A stretch of DNA of 64,000 bases from Hermodice carunculata (taxonomy: Eukaryota; Annelida; Polychaeta; Eunicida; Amphinomidae). A program made the translations under genes and the position numbers. Each line of letters begins with the position of its first letter. The stretch's first letter is position 1. Location of the stretch: positions 954,001-1,018,000 of the forward strand of contig CAXHWN010002465.1 of the NCBI GenBank assembly GCA_964020975.1. Direction: 5' to 3'. Shown one piece after another: positions 37,110 to 48,800 of the stretch. The notes under the pieces are model-generated. The model did not search any database. It saw only the letters and a list, made by a program, of their open reading frames with translations, and had not been told where the DNA came from.

Positions 37110-40100
37110 CCGTTCGATAAGTCAGGAAGAACTTGATGGAATTTGATGAAACTTGGAAAGGTTATGTATCTTGGCAAGATCTAAGTTGTGATTGTATTTG
37201 GGTGACTTTGAGCAAATTATTGAGGTCACAGGGTCAATTAGGTGAAATTGGTTTCCGTTCGATAAGTCGTGAAGAACTTGATGGAATTTGATGAAACTTG
37301 GAAAAGTTATTTATCCAGGCAAGACCTAGGTTGGGATTGAATTTGGATGACCTTGACCGAATTCACAAGGTAACAGGGTCACTTATGCGAAATTTGTTTC
37401 CGTTCGATAAGTCATGAAGAACTTGATGGAATTTGATGAAACTTGGTAGGATAATGTATCTTGGCAAGACCTAGGTTGTGATTGTATTTGGATGACCTTG
37501 AGCGAATTGTCAAGGTCACAAGGTCACTTATGTGAAATTGGTTTCCGTTCGATAAGTCGTGAAGAACTTGATGGAATTTGATGAAACTTGGAAAGGTTAT
37601 GTATCTAGGCAGGACCTAGGTTGGGGTTGTATTTGGGTGACTTTGAGCAAATTATTGAGGTCACAGGGTCAATTAGGTGAAATTGGTTTCCGTTCGATAA
37701 GTCATGAAGAACTTGATGGAATTTGATGAAACTTGGTTAGATTATGTATCTAGGCAAGACCTAGGTTGGGATCGTAGTTGGATGACCTTGAGCAAATTTT
37801 CAAGGTCACAGGGTCACTTATGCGAAATTGGTTTCCGTTCGATTAGTCGTGAAGAACTTGAGGGAATTTGATGATACTTGGAAAGGTTATGTATCTAAGC
37901 AGGACCTAGGTTGGGGTTGTATTTGGGTGACTTTGAGCAAATTATTGAGGTCACAGGGTCAATTAGGTGAAATTGGTTTCCGTTCGATAAGTCATGAAGA
38001 ACTTGATGGAATTATATGAAACTTGGTAAGATTATGTATCTAGGCAAGACCTAGGTTGGGATTGTATTTGGGTGACCTTGAGTGAATTTTAAAGGTCACA
38101 GGATCACTTATGTGAAATTGGTTTCCATTCGATGAGTCATGAAGAACTTGATGGAATTTGATGAAACTTGGTAAGATTATGTATCTAGGCAGGACCTAGG
38201 TTGGGGTTGTATTTGGGTGACTTTGAGCAAATTATTGAGGTCACAGGGTCAATTAGGTGAAATTGGTTTCCTTTCGATAAGTCATGAAGAACTTGATGGA
38301 ATTTGATGAAACTTGGTAAGATTATGTATCTAGGCAAGACCTAGGTTGGGATTGTAGTTGGATGACCTTGAGCAAATTCTCAAGGTCACAGGGTCACTTA
38401 TGCGAAATTGGTTTCCGTTCGATAAGTCATGAAGAACTCTATGGAATGTTATGAAACTTATTAGCATTATGTATCTATGCAAGACCTAGGTTGAAATTGT
38501 ATTTGGGTGACCTTGAGTGAATTTTAAAGGTCACAGGGTCACTTATGTGAAATTGGTTTCCATTCGATGAGTCATGAAGAACTTGATGGAATTTGATGAA
38601 ACTTGGTAGGATTATGTATCCGGGCAAGACCTAGGTTGTAATTGTATTTGGATGACCTTGAGCGAATTCTCAAGGTCACAGGGTCACTTATGTGAAATTG
38701 GTTTCCGTGCGATAAGTCATAAAGAACAGGATGGAATTTTATGAAACTTGGAAGGATCATGTATCTTGGTAAGAACTAGGTTGGGATTGTATTTGGGTGA
38801 CCTTGAGCGAATGTTAAAGGTCACAGGGTCACTTATGTGAAATTGGTTTCCGTTCGATAAGTCATGAAGAACTTGATGGAATTTGATGAAACTTGGAAAG
38901 GTTATGTATCTTGGCAAGATCTAAGTTGTGATTGTATTTGGGTGACTTTGAGCAAATTATTGAGGTCACAGGGTCAATTAAGTGAAATTGGTTTCCGTTC
39001 GATAAGTCGTGAAGAACTTGATGGAATTTGATGAAACTTGGAAAGGTTATGTATCTAGGCAGGACCTAGGTTGGGGTTGTCTTTGGGTGACTTTGAGCGG
39101 ATTATTGAGGTCACAGGGTCAATTAGGTGAAATTGGTTTCCGTTCCATAAGTCATGAAGAACTTGATGGAATTTGATGAAACTTGGTTAGATTATGTATC
39201 TAGGCAAGACCTAGGTTGGGATCGTAGTTGGATGACCTTGAGCAAATTCTCAAGGTAACAGGGTCACTTATGCGAAATTGGTTTCAGTTCGCTAAGTCGT
39301 GAAGAACTTGAAGGAATTTGATGATACTTGGAAAGGTTATGTATCTAGGCAGGACCTAGGTTGGGGTTGTATTTGGGTCACTTTGAGCAAATTATTGAGG
39401 TCACAGGGTCAATTAGGTGAAATTGGTTTCCGTTCGATAAGTCACGAAGAACTTGATGGAATTTGATGAAACTAGGTAGGATTATGTATCTAGACAAGAC
39501 CTAGGTTGGGATCGTAGTTGGATGACCTTGAGCAAATTCTCAAGGTAACAGGGTCACTTATGCGAAATTGGTTTCCGTTCGATAAGTCATGAAGAACTTG
39601 AGGGAATTTGATGATACTTGGAAAGGTTATGTATCTAGGCAGGACCTAGGTAGGGGTTGTATTTGGGTGACTTTGAGCAAATTATTGAGGTCACAGGGTC
39701 AATTAGGTGAAATTGGTTTCCGTTCGATAAGTCATGTAGAACTTGATGGAATTTGATGAAACTTGGTAGCATTATGTATCTAGGCAAGACCTAGGTTGGG
39801 ATTGTATTTGGGTGACCTTGAGTGAATTTTAAAGGTCATAGGGTCACTTATGTGAAATTGGTTTCCATTCGATGAGTCATGAAGAACTTGATGGAATTTA
39901 ACGAAACTTGGTAGGATTATGTATCCGGGCAAGACCTAGGTTGTAATTGTATTTGGATGACCTTGAGCGAATTCTCAAGGTCACAGGGTCACTTATGTGA
40001 AATTGGTTTCCGTGCGATAAGTCATAAAGAACAGAATGGAATTTTATGAAACTTGGAAGGATCATGTATCTTTGTAAGAACTAGGTTGGGATTGTATTTG

Positions 40101-41221
40101 GGTGACCGTGAGCGAATGTTAAAGGTCACAGGGTCACTTATGTGAAATTGGTTTCTTTTCGATAAGTCATGAAGAACTTGATGGAATTTGATGAAACTTG
40201 GAAGGGTTATGTATCTAGGCAAGACCTAGGTTGGAATTGTATTTGGGTGACCTTGAGTGAATTTTAAAGGTCACAGGGTCACTTATGCGAAATTGGTTTC
40301 CGTTTGATAAGTCATGAAGAACTTGATGGAATTTGATGAAACTTGGAAAGGATAATGTATCTTGGCAAGACCTAAGTTGTGATTGTATTTGGATGACCTT
40401 GAGTGAATTGTCGAGGTCACAAGGTCACTTATGTGAAATTGGTTTCCGTTCGATAAGTCATGAAGAACTTGATGAAATTTGATGAAACTTGGAAAGGTTA
40501 TGTATCTAAGCAGGACCTAGGTTGGGGTTGTATTTGGGTGACTTTGAGCAAATTATTGAGGTCACAGGGTCACTTATGCGAAATTGGTTTCCGTTCGATA
40601 AGTCATGAAGAACATGATGGAATTTGATGAAACTAGGTAGGATTATGTATCTAGACAAGACCTAGGTTGGGATTGTATTTGGATGACCGTGAGTGAATTC
40701 TCAAGATCACAGGGGCACTTATGCAAAATTGGTGTCCATTCGATGAGTCATGAAGAACTTGATGGAATTTGATGAAACTTGGTTAGATTATGTATCTAGG
40801 CAAGACCTAGGTTGGGATCGTAGTTGGATGACCTTGAGCAAATTGTCAAGGTAACAGGGTCACTTATGCGAAATTGGTTTCCGTTCGATAAGTCGTGAAG
40901 AACTTGAGGGAATTTGATGATACTTGGAAAGGTTATGTATCTAGGCAGGACCTAGGTTGGGGTTGTATTTGGGTGACTTTGAGCAAATTATTGAGGTCAC
41001 AGGGTCAATTAGGTGAAATTGGTTTCCGTTCGATAAGTCATGAAGAACTTGATGGAATTTGATGAAACTTGGTAAGATTATGTATCTAGGCAAGACCTAG
41101 TTTCGGATTGTAGTTGGATGACTTTGAGCAAATTTTCAAGGTCACAGGGTCACTTATGTGAAATTGGTTTCTGTTCGATAAGTCATGAAGAACTTGATGG
41201 AATTTGATGAAACTTGGTAGC
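37110..41221 (+). repeat. Right flank of U2 and a block duplicated again at 55.5-57.3 kb
   Basis: From 37.1 to about 38.52 kb the order of monomers is the same as after the third copy at 49.4-51.55 kb (for instance GATTAGTCGTG with GAATTATATGAAAC near 37840-38020 and 50868-51048), with whole-monomer gains and losses. From about 38.87 to 39.42 kb it matches 53.64-54.19 kb (GTCTTTGGGTG and GAGCGGATTATTG near 39079 and 53848). From about 39.42 to 41.22 kb it matches 55.49-57.3 kb at a constant offset of 16,073, sharing AAGTCACGAAG, GGTCATAGGGTC and CCTAGTTTCGG. All of it is satellite. Confidence 0.85.
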
Positions 41222-44200
41222 ATTATGTATCTAGGCAAGACCTAGATTGGGATCGTAGTTGGATGACCTTGAGCAAATTCTCAAGGTCACAGGGTCACTT
41301 ATGCGAAATTGGTTCCCTTCTATAAGTCGTGAAGAACTTGATGGAATTTGATGATACTTGGAAAGGTTATGTATCTAGGCAGGACCTAGGTTGGGGTTGT
41401 ATTTAGGTGACTTTGAGCAAATTATTGAGGTCACAGGGTCAATTAGTTGAAATTGGTTTCCGTTCGATAAGTTGTGAGGAACTTGATGGAATTTGATGAA
41501 ACTTGGTACGATTATGTATCTAGGCAAGACCTAGGTTGGAATTGTATTTGGGTGACCTTGAGTGAATTTTAAAGGTCACAGGGTCACTTATGTGAAATTG
41601 GTTTCCATTCGATGAGTCATGAAGAACTTGATGGAATTTGATGAAATTTGGTAGGATTATGTATCCGGGCAAGACCTAGGTTGTAATTGTATTTGGATGA
41701 CCTTGAGCGAATTCTCAAGATCACAGGGTCACTTATGTGAAATTGGTTTCCGTGCGATAAGTCATAAAGAACAGGATGGAATTTTATGAAACTTGGAAGG
41801 ATCATGTATCTTGGTAAGAACTAGGTTGGGATTGTAAAGGTCACAGGGTCACTTATGTGAAATTGGTTTCTGTTCGATTAGTAATGAAGAACTTGATGGA
41901 ATTTGATGAAACTTGGAAGGGTTATGTATCTAGGCAGGACCTAGGTTGGTATTGAATTTGGATGACCTTGATCGAATTCACAAGGTAACAGGGTCACTTA
42001 TGTAAAATTGGTTTCCGTTCAATAAGTCATGAAGAACTTGATGGAATTTGATGAAACTTGGTAGGATAATGTATTTAGGCAAGACCTAGGTTATGATTGT
42101 ATTTGGGTGACTTTGAGCGAATGTTAAAGATCACAGGGTCACTTATGTGAAATTGGTTTCTTTTCGATAAGTCATGAAGAACTTGATGGAATTTGATGAA
42201 ACTTGGAAAGGTTATGTATCTAGGCAGGACCTAGGTTGGGGTTGTATTTGGGTGACTTTGAGCAAGTTATTGAGGTCACAGGGTCAATTAGGTGAAATTG
42301 GTTTCCGTTCGATACGTCATGAAGAACTTGATGGAATTTGATGAAACTTGGTTAGATTATGTATCTTTGCAAGACCTAGGTTGGGATCGTAGTTGGATGA
42401 CCTTGAGCAAATTCTCAAGGTCACAGGGTCACTAATGCGAAATTGGTTTCCGTTCGATAAGTCGTGAAGAACTTGAGGGAATTTGATGATACTTGGAAAG
42501 GTTATGTATCTAGGCAGGACCTAGGTTGGGGTTGTATTTGGGTGACTTTGAGCAAATTATTGAGGTCACAGGGTCAATTAGGTGAAATTGGTTTCCGTTC
42601 GATAAGTCATGAAGAACTTGATGGAATTTGATGAAACTTGGTAAGATTATGTATCTAGGCAAGACCTAGGTTGGGATTGTAGTTGGATGACCTTGAGCAA
42701 ATTCTCAAGGTCACAGGGTCACTTATGCGAAATTGGTTTCCGTTCGATAAGTCATGAAGAACTCTATGGAATGTTATGAAACTTATTAGGATTATGTATC
42801 TATGCAAGACCTAGGTTGGAATTGTATTTGGGTGACCTTGAGTGAATTTTAAAGGTCACAGGGTCACTTATGTGAAATTGGTTTCCATTCGATGAGTCAT
42901 GAAGAACTTGATGGAATTTGATGAAACTTGGTAGGATTATGTATCCGGGCAAGACCTAGGTTGTAATTGTATTTGGATGACCTTGAGCGAATTCTCAAGG
43001 TCACAGGGTCACTTATGTGAAATTGGTTTCCGTGCGATAAGTCATAAAGAACAGGATGGAATTTTATGAAACTTGGAAGGATCATGTATCTTGGTAAGAA
43101 CTAGGTTGGGATTGTATTTGGGTGACCTTGAGCGAATGTTAAAGGTCACAGGGTCACTTATGTGAAATTGGTTTCCGTTCGATAAGTCATGAAGAACTTG
43201 ATGGAATTTGATGAAACTTGGAAAGGTTATGTATCTAGGCAGGACCTAGGTTGGGGTTGTATTTGGGTGACTTTAAGCAAATTATTGAGGTCACAGGGTC
43301 AATTAGGTGAAATTGGTTTCCGTGCGATAAGTCATGAAGAACTTGATGGAATTTGATGAAACTTGGTAAGATTATGTATCTAGGCAAGACCTAGGTTGGG
43401 ATTGTAGTTGGATGACCTTGAGCAAATTCTCAAGGTCACAGGGTCACTTATGCAAGTTTGGTTTCCGTTCGATAAGTCATGAAGAACTTGATGGAATTTG
43501 ATGAAACTTGGTAGGATTATGTATCTAGACAAGACCTAGGTTGGGATTGTATTTGGATGACTGTGAGCGAATTCTCAAGATCACAGGGTCACTTATGCGA
43601 AATTGGTTTCCGTTCGATAAGTCATGAAGAACTTGATGGAATTTTATGAAACTTGGTAGGATTATGTATCTATGCAAGACCTAGGTTTTAATTGTATTTG
43701 GGTGACCTTGAGTGAATTTTAAAGGTCACAGGGTCACTTATGTGAAATTGGTTTCCATTCGATGAGTCATGAAGAACTTGATGGAATTTGATGAAACTTG
43801 GTAGGATTATGTATCCGTGCAAGACCTAGGTTGTAATTGTATTTGGATGAACTTGAGTGAATTCTCAAGGTCACAGGGTCACTTATGTGAAATTGGTTTC
43901 CGTGCGATAAGTCATAAAGAACTTGGTGGAATTTTATGAAACTTGGAAGGATCATGTATCTTGGTAAGAACTAGGTTGGGGATGTATTTGGGTGACCTTG
44001 AGCGAATGTTAAAGGTCACAGGGTCACTTATGTGAAATTGGTTTCTTTTCGATAAGTCATGAAAAACTTGATGGAATTTGATGAAACTTGGAAGGGTTAT
44101 ATATCTAGGCAGGACCTAGGTTGGGATTGAATTTGGATGACCTTGATCGAATTCACAAGGTCACAGGGTCACTTATGCGAAATTGGTTTCCGTTCGATAA

Positions 44201-44395
44201 GTCATGAAGAACTTGATGGAATTTGATGAAACTTGGTAAGATTATGTATCTAGGCAAGACCTAGGTTGGGATTGTACTTGTGTGACTTTGAGCAAATTAT
44301 TGAGGTCACAGGGTCAATTAGGTGAAATTGGTTTCCGTTCGATAAGTCATGAAGAACTTGATGGAATTTGATGAAACTTGGTAAGATTATGTATC

Positions 44396-45120
44396 TAGGC
44401 AAGACGTAGGTTGGGATTGTAGTTGGATGACCTTGAGCAAATTTTCAAGGTCACAGGGTCACTTATGCGAAATTGGTTTCCGTTCGATAAGTCATGAAAA
44501 ACTTGATGGAATTTGATGAAACTTGGAAGGTTTATATATCTAGGCAGGACCTAGGTTGGGATTGAATTTGGATGACCTTGATCGAATTCACAAGGTCACA
44601 GGGTCACTTATGCCAAATTGGTTTCCGTTCGATAAGTCATGAAGAACTTGATGGAATTTGATGAAACTTGGTAGGATAATGTATCTTGGCAAGACCTAAG
44701 TTGTGGTTGTATTTGGATGACCTTGAGCGAATTGTGGAGGTCACAAGGTCACTTATGTGAAATTAGTTTCCGTTCGATAAGTCATGCAGAACTTGATGGA
44801 ATTTGATGAAACTTGGTAGGATTATGTATCTATGCAGGACCTAGGTCGGGGTTTTATTTGGGTGACTTTGAGCAAATTATTGAGGTCACAGGGTCAATTA
44901 GGTGAAATTGGTTTCCGTTAGATAAGTCATGAAGAACTTGATGGAATTTGATGAAACTTGGTAAGATTATGTATCTAGGCAAGACCTATGTTGTGATTGT
45001 AGTTGGATGACCTTGAGCAAATTCTCAAGGTCACAGGGTCACTTATGCGAAATTGGTTTCCGTTCGATAAGTCATGAAGAACTTGATGGAATTTGATGAA
45101 ACTTGGTAGGATTATGTATC
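44396..45120 (+). repeat. Five-monomer duplication inside U3, first copy (725 bp)
   Basis: The stretch starting at AAGACGTAGG (44401) recurs at 45126, exactly 725 bases later. Both copies carry CCTAGGTCGGGG (near 44840 and 45565), GAAGGTTTATATATC and TATGCCAAATTGG. U1 and U2 have this block once, with CCTAGGTTGTGG and CCTAGGTTGGGG at the equivalent point, so the TCGGGG change preceded the duplication within U3. No difference is visible in the lines I compared. Exact ends are ambiguous within one monomer. Confidence 0.92.
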
Positions 45121-45845
45121 CGGGCAAGACGTAGGTTGGGATTGTAGTTGGATGACCTTGAGCAAATTTTCAAGGTCACAGGGTCACTTATGCGAAATTG
45201 GTTTCCGTTCGATAAGTCATGAAAAACTTGATGGAATTTGATGAAACTTGGAAGGTTTATATATCTAGGCAGGACCTAGGTTGGGATTGAATTTGGATGA
45301 CCTTGATCGAATTCACAAGGTCACAGGGTCACTTATGCCAAATTGGTTTCCGTTCGATAAGTCATGAAGAACTTGATGGAATTTGATGAAACTTGGTAGG
45401 ATAATGTATCTTGGCAAGACCTAAGTTGTGGTTGTATTTGGATGACCTTGAGCGAATTGTGGAGGTCACAAGGTCACTTATGTGAAATTAGTTTCCGTTC
45501 GATAAGTCATGCAGAACTTGATGGAATTTGATGAAACTTGGTAGGATTATGTATCTATGCAGGACCTAGGTCGGGGTTTTATTTGGGTGACTTTGAGCAA
45601 ATTATTGAGGTCACAGGGTCAATTAGGTGAAATTGGTTTCCGTTAGATAAGTCATGAAGAACTTGATGGAATTTGATGAAACTTGGTAAGATTATGTATC
45701 TAGGCAAGACCTATGTTGTGATTGTAGTTGGATGACCTTGAGCAAATTCTCAAGGTCACAGGGTCACTTATGCGAAATTGGTTTCCGTTCGATAAGTCAT
45801 GAAGAACTTGATGGAATTTGATGAAACTTGGTAGGATTATGTATC
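45121..45845 (+). repeat. Five-monomer duplication inside U3, second copy (725 bp)
   Basis: This is the direct tandem copy of the preceding 725 bases. The fusion monomer at the junction reads GTATCCGGGCAAGACGTAGG near 45117, joining the left half of a TCCGGGC monomer to the right half of the AAGACGTAGG monomer. Such a monomer is not seen in U1 or U2. It marks a homologous but out-of-register exchange point. Confidence 0.9.
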
Positions 45846-48800
45846 CGGGCAAGACCTAGGTTGTAATTGTATTTGGGTGACCTTGAGTAAATTTTAAAGG
45901 TCACAGGGTCACTTATGTGAAATTGGTTTCCATTCGATGAGTCATGAAGAACAGGATGGAATTTGATGAAACTTGGTAGGACTATGTATCTTGGCAAGAC
46001 CTAGGTTGGGATTGTATTTGGATGACCTTGATGGAATTCTCAAGGTCACAGGGTCACTTATGCGAAATTGGTTTCCGTTCGACAAGTTGTGAAGAACTTG
46101 ATGGAATTTGATGAAACTTGGAAAGGTTATGTATCTTGGCAAGATCTAAGTTGTCATTGTATTTGGGTGACTTTGAGCAAATTATTGAGGTCACAGGGTC
46201 AATAAGGTGAAATTGGTTTCCGTTCGATAAGTCATGAAGAACTTGATGGAATTTGATGAAACTTGGTAAGATTATGTATCTAGGCAAGACCTAGGTTGGG
46301 ATAGTAGTTGGATGACCTTGAGCAAATTCTCAAGGTCACAGGGTCACTTATGCGAAATTGGTTTCCGTTCGACAAGTAATGAAGAACTTGATGGAATTTG
46401 ATGAAACTTGGACGGGTTATGTATCTAGGCAGGACCTAGGTTGGGTTTGAATTTGGATGACCTTGATCGAATTCACAAGGTAACAGGGTAACTTATGCGA
46501 AATTGGTTTCCGTTCGATAAGTCATGAAGAACTTGATGGAATTTGATGAAACTTGGTAGGATAATGTATCGTGGCAAGACCTAGGTTGTGATCGTATTTG
46601 GATGACCTTGAGTGAATTGTCGAGGTCACAAGGTCACTTATGTGAAATTGGTTTCCGTTTGATAAGTCGTGAAGAACTTGATGGAATTTGATGAAACTTG
46701 GAAAGGTTATGTATCTAGGCAGGACCTAGGTTGGGGTTGTATTTGGGTGACTTTGTGCAAATTATTGAGGTCACAGGGTCAATTAGGTGAAATTGGTTTC
46801 CGTTCGATAAGCCATGAAGAACTTGATGGAATTTGATGAAACTTGGTTAGATTATGTATCTAGGCAAGACCTAGGTTGGGATCGTAGTTGGATGACCTTG
46901 AGCAAATTCTCAAGGTCACAGGGTCACTTATGCGAAATTGGTTTCCGTTCTATAAGTCGTGAAGAACTTGATGGAATTTGATGATACTTGGAAAGGTTAT
47001 GTATCTAGGCAGGACCTAGGTTGGGGTTGTATTTGGGTGACTTTGAGCAAATTATTGTGGTCACAGGGTCAATTAGGTGAAATTGGTTTCCGTTCGATAA
47101 GTCATGAAGAACTTGATGGAATTTGATGAAACTTGGTAAGATTATGTATCTAGGCAAGACCTGGGTTGGGATTGTAGTATGATGACCTTGAGCAAATTCT
47201 CAAGGTCACAGGGTCACTTATGCGAAATTGGTTTCCGTTCGATAAGTCATGAAGAACTTGATGGAATTTTATGAAACTTGGTAGGATTATGTATCTAGGC
47301 AAGACCTAGGTTGGAATTGTATTTGGGTGACCTTGAGTGAATTTTAAAGGTCACAGGGTCACTTATGTGAAATTGGTTTCCATTCGATGAGTCATGAAGA
47401 ACTTGATGGAATTTGATGAAACTTGGTAGGATTATGTATCCGGGCAAGACCTAGGTTGTAATTGTATTTGGATGACCTTGAGCGAATTCTCAAGGTCACA
47501 AGGTCACTTTTGTGAAATTGGTTTCCATTCGATAAGTCATGAAGAACTTGATGGAATTTGATGAAACTTGGTAGGATAATATATCTTGGCAAGACCTACG
47601 TTGTGGTTGTATTTGGATGACGTTGAGCGAATTGTGGAGGTCACAAGGTCACTTATGTGAAGTTGGTTTCCGTTCGATAAGTCATACAGAACTTGATGGA
47701 ATTTGACGAAACTTTGTAGGATTATGTATCTAGGCAAGACCTAGGTTGGAATTGTATTTGGGTGACCTTGAGTGAATTTTAAAGGTCACAGGGTCACTTA
47801 TGTAAAATTGGTTTCCATTCGATGAGTCATGAAGAACTTGATGGAATTTGATGAAACTTGGAAAGGATAATGTATCTTGGCAAGACCTAAGTTGTGATTG
47901 TATTTGGATGACCTTGAGTGAATTGTCGAGGTCACAAGGTCACTTATGTGAAATTGGTTTCCGTGCGATAAGTCATGAAGAACTTGATGAAATTTGATGA
48001 AACTTGGAAAGGTTATGTATCTAGGCAGGACCTAGGTTGGGGTTGTATTTGGGTGACTTTGAGCAAATTATTGAGGTCACAGGGTCAATTAGGTGAAATT
48101 GGTTTCCATTCGATGAGTCATGAAGAACTTGATGGAATTTGATGAAACTTGGTAGGATTATATATCCGGGCAAGACCTAGGTTGTAATTGTGTTTGGATG
48201 ACCTTGAGCGAATTCTCAAGGTCACAGGGTCACTTATGTGAAATTGGTTTCCGTGCGATAAGTCATAAAGAACTTGATGGAATTTTATGAAACTTGGAAG
48301 GGTCATGTATCTTGGTAAGAACTAGGCTGGGATTGTATTTGGGTGACCTTGAGCGAATGTTAAAGGTCACAAGTTCACTTATGTGAAATTGGTTTCTTTT
48401 CGATAAGTCATGAAGAACTTGATGGAATTTGATGAAACTTGGAACGGTTATGTATCTAGGCAAGACCTAGGTTGGAATTTTATTTGGGTGACCTTGAGTG
48501 AATTTTAAAGGTCACAGGGTCACTGATGCGAAATTGGCTTCCGTTTGATAAGTCATGAAGAACTTGATGGAATTTGATGAAACTTGGTAGGATAATGTAT
48601 CTTGGCAAGACCTAAGTTGTGGTTGTATTTGGATGACGTTGAGCGAATTGTGGAGGTCACAAGGTCACTTATGCGAAATTGGTTTCCGTTCGATAAGTCA
48701 TGCAGAACTTGATGGAATTTGATGAAACTTGGTAGGATTATGTATCTAGGCAAGACCTAGGTTGGAATTGTATTTGGGTGACCTTGAGTGAATTTTAAAG

